A DNA stretch of 64,000 nucleotides from Desulfobacteraceae bacterium (GTDB taxonomy: Bacteria; Desulfobacterota; Desulfobacteria; Desulfobacterales; JAABSP01), in NCBI GenBank assembly GCA_011390345.1, contig JAABSP010000013.1, positions 16,680-80,679 of the forward strand, in the 5' to 3' direction. This document shows positions 17,504 to 26,598 of the stretch, piece after piece. The notes beneath the pieces are model-generated. The model was not told the origin of the DNA. It saw nothing but the letters and a program-made list of their open reading frames with translations, and ran no database searches. Made by a program: the position numbers and the translations under genes. Numbering within the stretch: the stretch's first letter is position 1; every line of letters starts with the position of its first letter.

Positions 17504-20418
17504 AGCATTCGCAAAACATTCCGAGGGATTTGCGCATGGAAAAGCTCCTCAACTCATTATATCAGATCTCCGAAGCGGCCCATACAGCCAAGCGCCTGCC
17601 GGCCCTGTTCGAGGCCATTCACGGGATCGTGAACGAACTGATGCCGGCCAAAAATTTATACATCGCCCGGTATGATGAAAAGACCGATAGAATCTGCTTT
17701 TCCTACAGCGTGGATGAGTATGACACGAATCGGGTCGATCGGAAACCGGCACGGGGGCTGACGGAGTATGTACTCAGGACCAAAAAGCCGCTGCTGGCCT
17801 CGAAAAAGGTCTTTGCCGAATTGGTGGCATCGAATGAGCTGGAGCTGATGGGTGAGCCTACGGTCGACTGGCTCGGGGTCCCGCTGATCACAAAGGGAAA
17901 GGCAGTCGGGGTACTCGCGGTGCTGACCTATTCCGAGTCGGTGCGTTACGGTGACGAGGAGAAGAATATCCTCACCTTTGTCTCGGAGCAGATCGCGATG
18001 GCCATCGAGCGGGTGCAGTCCGAAGAGGAGCTGAGACGCCACCGGGATCATCTGGAGGAGCTGGTCAGGGAGCGCACCGAGGCACTGGCTTCCACCACCG
18101 AGACCTTGAAGGTGGAGATCACGGGCCGGGAGAAGGCCGAGGCCGCGCTGAAGGAGTCGGAGCAGAAGTTTCATGATCTTCTCAATATCCTGCCGGACCC
18201 GGCCTTTATCATCGATATCACGGGAAAGGTGATCGCCTGGAATCGGGCCATAGAACAGTTGACCGGCGTCAGTGCCGGGGAAATGCTGGGCAGAGGGGAT
18301 CATGAATATGCGGTCCCCTTCTACGGAGATCCGCGGCCGATCCTCATCGATCTGGTTGGGCAGGACGACGGGGAATTCGAAAAGCGATACGCCATGATCT
18401 GCAAAGATCCTGAGAACAAAACCCTCATTGGAGAGAACTACACCCCGGCCCTTCCGGGCGGAGGCCGCTATCTATATGCAACGGCCGGGGTACTCCAGGA
18501 TGCCCAGGGCAGAGCCATCGGGGCCATCGAGGTGATCCGGGACATCTCGGACCGGAAGCGGATGGAGGAGGAGCTTCGTCGGGCCAAAGAGTATCTGGAG
18601 AATGTCTTTGAAAGCTCGGCCGATCCCATCGCGATGGTCGATACTCAGGGCCGGTTTGTGAAGTGGAACCGGATGACGGAGATCTTTTTCGGGTGGGAGA
18701 GCAAAGATCTCTACCTGAAATCGGCCTTTGAACTCTACCCGGATCAGCAGCAGCTCCGGGATCTGCTCAATCGGCTCCGCTCCGAAGGGGCCGTGCGGCG
18801 CCATGAAACCCGCCTCTTCCGAAGCGACGGCACCATCCGGCCGGTGGAGATGTCGGTCAGCCTGCTGAAGGATTCCCAGGGAAAGACGATCGGGAGTGTT
18901 GCGGTGGTCCGGGATCTGAGCGAGCTGAAAAAGGCGATGATCAAGGTGCAGGAGTCGGAGCGGCTCAAGACCGATTTTCTCTCCACGGTCTCCCATGAAC
19001 TGCGGACCCCGCTCACCTCGGTGGTCGGCTTTGCAAAGATCATCAGGAAGCGGTACAAGAATATTCTGCTGGAAAATATCAGAACCGATTCCCCCCAGGT
19101 GGAGCGAGCAGCAAAGCAGGTGGGTGAGAATATCGACATTATCATCTCCGAAGGGGAGCGGCTGACCGCACTGATCAACGATGTGCTCGATATCGCAAAG
19201 ATCGAAGCGGGCCGCATGGAGTGGCAGATGGTTCCCCTTTCGGTGGAGGATGTGGTGCGCAAGGCCGCGGCATCACTCACCCCCCTCTTTGATGAGCGGA
19301 AGGGGCTGGCCCTTCACTTGGAGATAGAGGAGGGGCTTCCCCTGGTTCAAGGGGATCGGGGCCGGCTGATTCAGGTGATGACCAATCTCTTCTCCAACGC
19401 GGCCAAATTCACCCCGTCGGGCGCGGTCACCTGCCGGGTACGGCCGGAGCGGCGAAGCGTTACGGTCAGTGTCGAAGATACCGGTATCGGAATTCAGGAG
19501 GCGGATCTGGAGCGGGTTTTCGACAAGTTCAAACAGGTGGGGGATACTCTGACGGACAAGCCCAAGGGGACCGGGCTAGGGCTTCCCATCTGCCGGGAGA
19601 TCGTGGAGCATCACGGCGGCAGGATATGGGCCGAGGGAAAACCCGGCAGCGGCAGCATCTTCTCCTTTACCCTGCCGAGCCACGAGGCCCCGGAGCAGAT
19701 CATCTTCATGGATCTCAACGCGGCCACGGCCCAGATGAAGAAGTGGTCCGCAACCGGAGAGACCCTCCCCCTCCAGCAGGGGAGAACCGTATTCATTCTG
19801 GATGACGACCCGAATATCCGCGAGCTGATCCGGCAGGTGCTGGAGGGAAAATCCTATCGAGTAGCCGAGGCCGGGGATGCAAAAACAGCCATTCGAAGGA
19901 TCAAGAAACAACTGCCCGATCTGATCATCCTCGATCTAAAGATGCCCGATATCAACGGCTTCGATGTAACAGCGGTTCTCAAGAGTGATCCGGGAACCCG
20001 CCACATTCCCATCATCATCCTTTCGGTCCTTTCAGACCGGAAGCGGGCCGCGGATCTCGGGGTGGAGAGCTATCTTAACAAGCCCCTGGACCCGGACGTG
20101 CTTCTGGCCGAGGTGGATCGGCTTCTGGTGCAGCGGGCCTTTCAAAACAATATCCTGGTGGGGGATGGCAGTAACGGGACCATCCATATTCTCGGGGATG
20201 TTCTCGACGCGCACGGGTATCGGGTGGAGAGGATCGATTCCACACCCCAGGCCTTCAGAGCCGCGGTTAGGGCCGGCGCGGATATGATCGTGGTGCAGCC
20301 TCTGGATCAGAATACCCCGAAGATCCTGATGCGACTGATTCGGGAGGGGATCGTGGCGGAGTCGGTTCGATTTATCGTGCTGACGGAGAACCGGGAGGCC
20401 GGGGAGAATCGTGTCTAA
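17500..20418 (+). CDS. Hybrid histidine kinase (GAF-PAS-PAS-HisKA-HATPase-REC-REC')
   Basis: A 972-residue cytosolic hybrid kinase without membrane segments. The order is a GAF domain (about 30-170), coiled coil, PAS (about 222-350), PAS (about 365-480), HisKA with His near 499 (STVSHELRTPLTS), HATPase (NLFSNAAKF; DTGIGI; GTGLGLPI), and a receiver with Asp near 812 (IILDLKMPD). After residue 880 comes a second receiver-like region (NNILVGDGSNGT...DMIVVQPLD) in which the expected phospho-Asp position appears to be Gln, so it is probably degenerate. It overlaps genes on both sides by 4-8 bases, so the three form one unit. Confidence 0.92.
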   Translation: MKHSQNIPRDLRMEKLLNSLYQISEAAHTAKRLPALFEAIHGIVNELMPAKNLYIARYDEKTDRICFSYSVDEYDTNRVDRKPARGLTEYVLRTKKPLLASKKVFAELVASNELELMGEPTVDWLGVPLITKGKAVGVLAVLTYSESVRYGDEEKNILTFVSEQIAMAIERVQSEEELRRHRDHLEELVRERTEALASTTETLKVEITGREKAEAALKESEQKFHDLLNILPDPAFIIDITGKVIAWNRAIEQLTGVSAGEMLGRGDHEYAVPFYGDPRPILIDLVGQDDGEFEKRYAMICKDPENKTLIGENYTPALPGGGRYLYATAGVLQDAQGRAIGAIEVIRDISDRKRMEEELRRAKEYLENVFESSADPIAMVDTQGRFVKWNRMTEIFFGWESKDLYLKSAFELYPDQQQLRDLLNRLRSEGAVRRHETRLFRSDGTIRPVEMSVSLLKDSQGKTIGSVAVVRDLSELKKAMIKVQESERLKTDFLSTVSHELRTPLTSVVGFAKIIRKRYKNILLENIRTDSPQVERAAKQVGENIDIIISEGERLTALINDVLDIAKIEAGRMEWQMVPLSVEDVVRKAAASLTPLFDERKGLALHLEIEEGLPLVQGDRGRLIQVMTNLFSNAAKFTPSGAVTCRVRPERRSVTVSVEDTGIGIQEADLERVFDKFKQVGDTLTDKPKGTGLGLPICREIVEHHGGRIWAEGKPGSGSIFSFTLPSHEAPEQIIFMDLNAATAQMKKWSATGETLPLQQGRTVFILDDDPNIRELIRQVLEGKSYRVAEAGDAKTAIRRIKKQLPDLIILDLKMPDINGFDVTAVLKSDPGTRHIPIIILSVLSDRKRAADLGVESYLNKPLDPDVLLAEVDRLLVQRAFQNNILVGDGSNGTIHILGDVLDAHGYRVERIDSTPQAFRAAVRAGADMIVVQPLDQNTPKILMRLIREGIVAESVRFIVLTENREAGENRV

Positions 20419-22027
20419 GATCCTGAAAAAGCTTTTTCGAAGACCCGGGGTTCTCGCTCTGATGGAAGAATATGAGAGGCTCTTTGGAGCGCTGCTGTGG
20501 GTAATGGACCAAGATGGAAACCCTCTTTTCGGGAGTCGAAGCGATGGGGAGGCGCGGGGTGTGCCTGTCCGGCTGGAAAAAGAGGTGATCGGCCGGGTGG
20601 GCCGAGGAAAAGCGGCTCCCCTTGTCGCTGCTCTGCTGGAATATCTGGCCGCGGAGGAACAGGAGAAGCGGTCATTGATCCGGGAGACCCTGGATCGGTA
20701 CAAGGAGATCAATCTTCTCTATAATGTCGCGGAACGGATCACCACAAGCCTTGCGCTGAAGCGGGTGGGCTCCCTGGTTCTGGATGAGGCGATCCGATGC
20801 ATCCGGGGAAACTCGGCATCGGTGATGCTGATGGATGCGGAGACGAACCGCTTCAATATCATTGCGGCCCGGGGCCGGGAGTCTGCCAATAAGGTTCGGC
20901 TGGAACCGGGAAAAGGGATCGCCGGCCATGTCTTCAACAGCGGAAAGGCCGAGATCGTCAACGAGATGCAGGAAGATGACCGCTATCTCTCGGGCGAGCA
21001 TCCGGTGAGATCTATAATCTGCGCGCCATTGAAGATCGCGGACCGGATCATCGGGGTGATGACCATCAGCAGTGATGATCCGCTGCAGTACACCGCTTCG
21101 GAGCTGAAGCTCTTCAACACGCTGGCCTCGTTTGCCGCGTCCGCGATTGAAAACTCCCTGACCCATGAGGCCCTGGAACGGGCATTTGAAGAGCTGAAAG
21201 CCCTGAATCGGGCCAAGGACAAGATGATCGACCATCTCTCCCATGAGCTGAAGACGCCTATTGCCGTGCTCGGCTCTGTGCTGGAGATCGTTTCAAAGAA
21301 GAGTGGGGCCGCAGGGATCACAGGGATTGAAAAGAGCCTGGAGAGGGGCCGGCGGAATCTGGATCGGCTGGTTCGGATTGAGGATCAGGTGGCAGATATC
21401 GTCAATACGCGGGAGGTGATCCAGCTTGTACCCATTCCCCTGACCGATTTTTTAGAGGAGATCTGCCGAGGGGCCGAGGCCGCTATGGGGAGTCGAATGG
21501 TAGAGATTCTCCGCGGTTTTGCACCAGAGGCGTTGCTCTACATGGACAGAATCGTGCTGGAGAAGATCTGTGCCGGCATGTTGAAAAACGGGGTGGAGAA
21601 TACCCCGGATGAGGGAAGGATCATTGTGGAATCCCTGGAGAATCCCGATGGTATTTGCATCCGGTTTCACGATTTCGGAACCGGCATCATCGAAGAGAAT
21701 CGGAGCCTGATCTTCGGCGGCTTCTACCATGTGCAGGAGACCAGCCGCTACTCCTCGGGCAGACCCTATGCATTCAATGCAGGGGGCTCCGGCTCCGATC
21801 TTCTCAGAGCCCATATCTTTTCGGAGCGGTTCGGGTTCTCCATCGAGCTGAAAACCAGGCGATGCCCTTATCTTCCCACGGAACAGCATATCTGCCCGGG
21901 CCGGATTTCCGCGTGTTCCCATGTCCCGGATCGCCAGGCCTGCCTCTCATCCGGGGAGACGATCTTTTCCCTGCTTTTTCAAGATCCGGTATTTACCAAA
22001 GGCCCGTTTCCCCAAACCGATCTTTAA
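20411..22027 (+). CDS. GAF-domain sensor histidine kinase with cysteine-rich tail
   Basis: A 538-residue soluble kinase starting at GTG 20411 inside the end of the hybrid kinase. A GAF domain (about 110-255) is followed by a HisKA motif with His near 278 (DHLSHELKTPIAV) and an ATP-binding domain with NGVENTPDEG and FGTGI. The usual GxGLGL box is altered to GGSGSDLLRA. The C-terminus has RCPYLP, HICPGRISAC and DRQACLSSG, a cysteine set seen in many sulfate-reducer kinases that might bind metal or sense redox. Only the Cys spacing is directly visible. The likely partner is one of the two flanking receivers. Confidence 0.88.
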   Translation: MSKILKKLFRRPGVLALMEEYERLFGALLWVMDQDGNPLFGSRSDGEARGVPVRLEKEVIGRVGRGKAAPLVAALLEYLAAEEQEKRSLIRETLDRYKEINLLYNVAERITTSLALKRVGSLVLDEAIRCIRGNSASVMLMDAETNRFNIIAARGRESANKVRLEPGKGIAGHVFNSGKAEIVNEMQEDDRYLSGEHPVRSIICAPLKIADRIIGVMTISSDDPLQYTASELKLFNTLASFAASAIENSLTHEALERAFEELKALNRAKDKMIDHLSHELKTPIAVLGSVLEIVSKKSGAAGITGIEKSLERGRRNLDRLVRIEDQVADIVNTREVIQLVPIPLTDFLEEICRGAEAAMGSRMVEILRGFAPEALLYMDRIVLEKICAGMLKNGVENTPDEGRIIVESLENPDGICIRFHDFGTGIIEENRSLIFGGFYHVQETSRYSSGRPYAFNAGGSGSDLLRAHIFSERFGFSIELKTRRCPYLPTEQHICPGRISACSHVPDRQACLSSGETIFSLLFQDPVFTKGPFPQTDL

Positions 22028-22038
22028 AAGCGGCCCGG

Positions 22039-22512
22039 TCAGAGGCCAATCTCCTTCTGATCCAGCCAGCCGGGGCCGAATTTCCTTTCGAAATACCCCT
22101 TGAGACGGCCGTACCATCTGCCGAGACCGCGGCCCTTTTTCCGTTCCAGCTCCTCGAAGATGTAGATCAGGAAGGTGTCGATCTCGTGGAGCTTCTCCTT
22201 GGGCAGGTAGGCCCATGCTCCCTCCTCGATCGACTTGACAAAGTGATCCGCGCTCAGGGCATGAGCCGTCAGCATGACCGCAGGAATCTTTTTTTGACGG
22301 GAGATGTCGAGCAGGTCGTATCCGTTGACGCCCATGATATCGAGGACTGCGATGGCATACCGGTTCTCATCAAGCAGTATCACCGCACTCTCGTAATCCG
22401 ACGCCCGGTCCACCTCGCACATCTCCAGCATCTCCTCCAGGGAATCGAGAATATCCGGCTCGTCATCGACGATCAGAATTTTTTTGCCGTTGAGAATATC
22501 GGAATCGGTCAT
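22039..22512 (-). CDS. Response regulator, receiver plus short basic tail
   Basis: A 157-residue protein from ATG 22512; the frame is open further up but the receiver starts here (ILIVDDEPD). The phospho-Asp is residue 58 (IAVLDIMGVNGYDLL), Thr is in MLTAH and Lys in YLPKEKLHE. After the receiver about 40 residues rich in Arg, Lys and aromatics remain (RWYGRLKGYFERKFG), with no known output fold. It converges tail to tail with the GAF kinase, 11 bases apart. Confidence 0.88.
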   Translation of the reverse strand: MTDSDILNGKKILIVDDEPDILDSLEEMLEMCEVDRASDYESAVILLDENRYAIAVLDIMGVNGYDLLDISRQKKIPAVMLTAHALSADHFVKSIEEGAWAYLPKEKLHEIDTFLIYIFEELERKKGRGLGRWYGRLKGYFERKFGPGWLDQKEIGL

Positions 22513-22696
22513 CAGGTGGCCTTTCTGTGAATTGTTGTTGATGCCATTGCTCAAATCTATAGAAGAAGTTTGGGTTTCTGTCAAGAACCTCGGGCCGGCA
22601 GGAAATTCTTTTTGCACGGATATTGCGATTATTGTTTTATGAGGGTGGCCTTTTGCGATGGTTGCCTTTTGATGCGGGTTGCGCTATCTTTGCCCC

Positions 22697-23818
22697 ATGA
22701 ATGCTTCTTCTTCCGAAACTCCAAAATTGAAATCCGGCTTTACAACAGGCGCGGCCGCGGCGGCCGCGGTAAAAGGAGCGCTGCGTTTTCTGATAAAAGG
22801 AAGCGCGCCGGCCGCGGTGACGATCCGGTTTCTCACCGGAGAGACCACGGCCATCTCTGTCCATTCCTGTGAGAAATTGGATTCAGATACCGCAAGATGC
22901 ACCATTATAAAGGATGCAGGAGATGATCCGGATGTGACCCACAAGGCCGAGATCGGCGCGGTGGTCCGGCTGTTGAAGGATGGAGCGCCCGGGGAGATCC
23001 TTTTCACCGGCGGGAAAGGGGTAGGGCGGGTGACAAAGCCTGGGCTTGAGGTCCCTCCCGGAGAGCCGGCCATCAATGCCGGGCCCAGGAAAATGATTCA
23101 GGAGGCGGTTCTGGAATCGATTGAAGATTCCGACCATACCGGCAGTGTGGCTGTGGAAATCTTTGTCCCCAAAGGGGAAGAACTGGCGAAAAAGACCCTG
23201 AACCATCGGCTCGGCATCATCGGCGGCATCTCCATTCTCGGAACCACCGGCATTGTCCGGCCCATGTCCCACGCGGCCTATATCGCCACCATCGAATCCT
23301 CCCTTTCGGTGGCCCGGGCAATGGGAATCACCGAAGTCGTCTTCTCCACCGGAAGAAGAAGCGAGCGTTTGGCCCAGACGCAGTGGCCCCATCTGCCGGA
23401 GGAAACATTCGTCCAGATCGGGGATTTCTTCAGGGCTTCTCTGCGCGCGGCCGGCAGATCCGGTATTGAAAAGGTGACGCTTGCGGTCTTTTTCGGAAAG
23501 GCCGTGAAGATGGCACAGAAGATTCCCCATACCCACGCGGCCACCTCGGAATTGACCTTGGACAACCTCTCCCGATGGGTGGAGAGATTGGCCGGAGATA
23601 AACCCTTTGCCGATGCGGTGAGGGCGGCCAATACCGCACGCCATGCCTTTGATATCATGATGGAAAGAGATCCCAAGGGGGATACGGGGATCATCGACCA
23701 GGTGGGAAGGGAGATGGTTGGGGCCGGGGCCGAATTTGCCGGGCCGGGAATCCAGGTTCGGGGGGTAATTTTCGGCTACAATGGTGAAGTCCTGTTTGAT
23801 TCTACATCGGATAGATAG
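22697..23818 (+). CDS. cbiD: Cobalt-precorrin-5B C1-methyltransferase
   Basis: A 373-residue enzyme of the oxygen-independent cobalamin route that methylates C1 of cobalt-precorrin-5B. The family opening LKSGFTTGAAAAAAVKGAL is clear, as are DAGDDPDVTHKAEIGA, GVGRVTKPGL, PGEPAINAGPRKMI and HRLGIIGGISILGTTGIV. ATG 22697 begins just before the conserved part; a TTG six codons up is open but has no ribosome site. No cobalamin riboswitch box is visible upstream. The other cbi genes lie 2.8 kb downstream beyond two oppositely oriented genes. Confidence 0.95.
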   Translation: MNASSSETPKLKSGFTTGAAAAAAVKGALRFLIKGSAPAAVTIRFLTGETTAISVHSCEKLDSDTARCTIIKDAGDDPDVTHKAEIGAVVRLLKDGAPGEILFTGGKGVGRVTKPGLEVPPGEPAINAGPRKMIQEAVLESIEDSDHTGSVAVEIFVPKGEELAKKTLNHRLGIIGGISILGTTGIVRPMSHAAYIATIESSLSVARAMGITEVVFSTGRRSERLAQTQWPHLPEETFVQIGDFFRASLRAAGRSGIEKVTLAVFFGKAVKMAQKIPHTHAATSELTLDNLSRWVERLAGDKPFADAVRAANTARHAFDIMMERDPKGDTGIIDQVGREMVGAGAEFAGPGIQVRGVIFGYNGEVLFDSTSDR

Positions 23819-23821
23819 AGG

Positions 23822-25834
23822 CTAAAAGAGCTGCAGCCGCTCCCGATAGGCCGCGATCACCTTCTCCGGATCTCCGGTGATGATCAGATTCTCCCCGATC
23901 CACTCCGGGGCCCGGGCCTGTGCGATCATCTCCTTGATCTGATGCGAGATTCCCCCCCAGAAACTCCCGTCCCCGTCGCTGTCGAATAGCACCACCGGAA
24001 CCGGCTCCATGATGGAAAGCTTCATGTTGCAGAGGGTGATCCCCAGCTCCTCCAGTGATCCCAGCCCTCCCACATTGAAGATGGGAAAGGAGGCGATCTC
24101 GAACCACTTCTGCCGGCTGTGGCGGCACGCGGCCTGGAAGACCTGGCAGAAATCGACATCTGTGGTCATGGCCTGATCCGTGATATCGAGATAGTTTGCA
24201 CCCGACAGAATCCCCCGCTTTCTCGCGAAGGTGTTGGCATGTTCCATCACGCCGCTGCCCCCGCCCGTAACGATGCCGATGTTCTTGCCCCAGAAGCGGA
24301 TGAGCGCATCCATCAGCTTTCCCAGCCGTTTCACTCCGGCCCCGGATAAGGGCTTTGTGGAGCCGTAAAACGCGAAGAGCATCGATTTGTGGAAATCGGC
24401 GAGCCTTTCCGTGGTCACGAAATATCCTTTGCCGTCCCGCATGGTATGGACCATCAGGTTTTTGGTGAGATCTGACACCCAGAAGACATCCACCCCGAAT
24501 GCATGATACTCCTGAAGCCGATGATGATCGAGCTGGGAGAGAAAGGGGCCATGCTCGCACGAGGGATGGAAGAAGTAGATGGCCTCTAAAAGCCCCTCTT
24601 TGGCCAGATTGACGATATCGATGTGCTCCAGGATATTCGGGAAATACTGGAGCGCGATGGCGCCGGGTCTTTCTTTGATCTCGGATTTAATCTCGGCCCT
24701 GATCTTTGCGGTGGCATAGAGATGGGTGCAGGCGCTCTTCAGGGAGAAGTCCTGCCGCGCGATCGCGCAGGAGGCCCGGCTGACGGGGCAGGGCTGTATG
24801 GGGCCGTTTTTGAGAATCAGTGCCTCTTTGATATTTGCATCTTCGGCATCGGTATCTTCGGCCGGAAGCAGCGCGGCCGATTTGTCGAGATAGTGGCAGG
24901 TGGCCTGCCCCTTTTCCGGAAAGCGGCTCTGCAGCCTCTTCATCTGCGAGTAGGAATAGCGGATCTTTCCGTTGATAAAGGGGCTTGGGCTCAAAGGCCG
25001 GCTTTTGGGGGCCCGGTAGATCTTCGCTAAAATGAGCGGGTTGACCAGTGGATGACGGCTGTTGTTGACGATCTCCAGATAGATGCGGATGCCCCGGGTC
25101 TTGATCGGGTCCAACAACGTGGCAGGGAGATGGCTGCCCAGAGCAAGCGTTGCATTGGAGCGGCTCTGGAGCACCACATAGTGTTCGTTGAGATACATGG
25201 AACAGGTGGTGATGGCCCCCTGGCCGGCCGGTATGGTCAGGGCACTCACCCGGCGCCGGAGCTGATACCGGTTGAGGATCTCCCGGCCCTCCTCCTTGAA
25301 GAGAATCCGGCTCAGGGTCTTTCGGTCCAGAGGCCCTTTGAGATCACAGACCACCCGATGGGGGCTGATGAGGATGCTGCCGTCGCTGGTGATGGTGGTG
25401 GAGGCCGGCAGCTTCAACTGAGACTTCTCGATGGCCGCGATCACCGCGTCAGAGGTGAGCAGCGCATCAGGATCGCAGAAGACGAGCCTTCCCACCGGGA
25501 ACCCGGGCACGAAGAAATCCTCAAAGGTCTTCAGAACCGGATAGCCCGGAATTACCGATGATGCGGTCAGCCGCAGAACCGCAGCCTTCCCCTGGATCGC
25601 ATCGGAAGTGGGGGGCTCACAGGTGATCTGAACCCCGAGCCGCGCGATCCGGGAGCGCTCGCTGAAGATGATGTGCCGGGACTGGTGCTTCAACCGGTCA
25701 GCAAGGTGCGGAGAGAGGCCAAAGGCCGTCTCAAAGACGATCCGGTTGACATCCGACTCGATGACCTTTGTGATCTGTCCGTCGTCGGATTGTAAAAAGC
25801 CTCTGAAAAAATGGGTGTCGAAATCTCTGGACAT
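23822..25834 (-). CDS. Large protein with a C-terminal LOG-type Rossmann domain
   Basis: A 670-residue protein. The C-terminal part (about 470-670) has the LOG/lysine-decarboxylase-like nucleotide fold: FYGSTKPLSGAG, then IGIVTGGGSGVMEHAN and VGGLGSLEELG, a variant of the PGGxGTxxE signature. In small relatives this fold releases cytokinin bases from nucleotides or hydrolyses nucleotide N-glycosidic bonds. The first 450 residues form an unknown region with scattered Cys/His (SCEHGPF, PCPVSRASCAIA). The frame is continuous, so it is a real multidomain protein. It converges with cbiD, 3 bases apart. Confidence 0.75.
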   Translation of the reverse strand: MSRDFDTHFFRGFLQSDDGQITKVIESDVNRIVFETAFGLSPHLADRLKHQSRHIIFSERSRIARLGVQITCEPPTSDAIQGKAAVLRLTASSVIPGYPVLKTFEDFFVPGFPVGRLVFCDPDALLTSDAVIAAIEKSQLKLPASTTITSDGSILISPHRVVCDLKGPLDRKTLSRILFKEEGREILNRYQLRRRVSALTIPAGQGAITTCSMYLNEHYVVLQSRSNATLALGSHLPATLLDPIKTRGIRIYLEIVNNSRHPLVNPLILAKIYRAPKSRPLSPSPFINGKIRYSYSQMKRLQSRFPEKGQATCHYLDKSAALLPAEDTDAEDANIKEALILKNGPIQPCPVSRASCAIARQDFSLKSACTHLYATAKIRAEIKSEIKERPGAIALQYFPNILEHIDIVNLAKEGLLEAIYFFHPSCEHGPFLSQLDHHRLQEYHAFGVDVFWVSDLTKNLMVHTMRDGKGYFVTTERLADFHKSMLFAFYGSTKPLSGAGVKRLGKLMDALIRFWGKNIGIVTGGGSGVMEHANTFARKRGILSGANYLDITDQAMTTDVDFCQVFQAACRHSRQKWFEIASFPIFNVGGLGSLEELGITLCNMKLSIMEPVPVVLFDSDGDGSFWGGISHQIKEMIAQARAPEWIGENLIITGDPEKVIAAYRERLQLF

Positions 25835-25854
25835 GGACCTCTGTTTCGTTTTTC

Positions 25855-25897
25855 AAAAAGAAAAGGCAGAGACGGTTTTTCTATATCCGACTCTGCC
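25855..25897 (-). terminator. Rho-independent terminator of the small secreted protein gene
   Basis: GGCAGAG (25865-25871) pairs with CTCTGCC (25891-25897); the stem extends by CCG/CGG across a T-T mismatch. On the minus strand it is followed by TTTTCTTTTT (complement of 25855-25864). It separates the secreted-protein gene from the LOG gene, which should therefore have its own promoter or rely on read-through. Confidence 0.8.
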
Positions 25898-25974
25898 AAT
25901 TTCCGGGGACCTGGGGCAATCAACCCTCACGCCGATCTTCTTCGATTAAAGCCGCTTCCGAGGAGCGGAAAGGA

Positions 25975-26313
25975 TCAATACCTCGGGCTGGTTTTGCCCA
26001 GCCAGCGCGCATCGAGTTCCACGCTTTCGCCGGTGGAGGTCTTTTCGATTCTCACCATGCCGTCGCCCAGATGGGTCAGCTTCAGCTTCTCACCTCTATA
26101 AGCGGAATCAAAGAGGTTGCCGTTGCCCACGCTCACCGGATCGACCACGGTGGCCGAATATGTCTTATTGACCCGATAATTCGAGTAAAAATTCGATACC
26201 GCGGGTTTGATGCCCATACGATCGAGAGGGACATATCTCATTGTTGCTGCAGAGGCGGAAACGGCGAATACGATGGCAAGCAAAAGGGTTAAAAGAACTG
26301 TCTTCCGGTACAT
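25975..26313 (-). CDS. Small exported protein, unknown
   Basis: A 112-residue protein with a clean Sec signal peptide (MYRKTVLLTLLLAIVFAVSA, cleavage near SAA). The mature part has about 90 residues with no cysteines and no known motif; its C-terminal half (GEKLKLTHLGDGMVRIEKTSTGE) looks like a small beta-rich domain. AGGAGGT precedes the ATG. It is transcribed alone, bounded by its own terminator. A periplasmic location is inferred. Confidence 0.7.
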   Translation of the reverse strand: MYRKTVLLTLLLAIVFAVSASAATMRYVPLDRMGIKPAVSNFYSNYRVNKTYSATVVDPVSVGNGNLFDSAYRGEKLKLTHLGDGMVRIEKTSTGESVELDARWLGKTSPRY

Positions 26314-26376
26314 AGCTCACACCTCCTGTTTCAAGTTAAAAGTTCAAGCTCCTTAACCTGCGCAAGTGTTATCGAC

Positions 26377-26404
26377 TTGCTACAACTTATTTTGACAATA
26401 TAAT
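26377..26404 (+). promoter_or_regulatory. Possible promoter of the cbiET-cbiF unit
   Basis: A perfect TATAAT (26399-26404) has TTGCTA (26377-26382) 16 bases before it. The leader to the start would be about 190 bases. It contains a perfect small hairpin (GGCAAA-N6-TTTGCC, 26443-26460) and AACAAGTA-like repeats, but no cobalamin riboswitch box. Confidence 0.4.
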
Positions 26405-26598
26405 ACTTTTCTCACAAATAGCAAATATTTTCCGCAGGTATCGGCAAAAAAATCTTTGCCAAACAGCATGGATCTGTTAATAGAGCACCTGTCATGAAAA
26501 CGGAAACAGAAGCAACGATAAAAGTGGCTGCAAGTAGCTACAACAAGTATCCATAACAAGTAACTATAACAAATATCTACAAAAGGAGCAACGGTATT

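Noticed and set aside
26405..26598. Cobalamin riboswitch before cbiET
   Set aside because: No B12-box-like GCCACTG element or expected stem arrangement is visible; also absent before cbiD.
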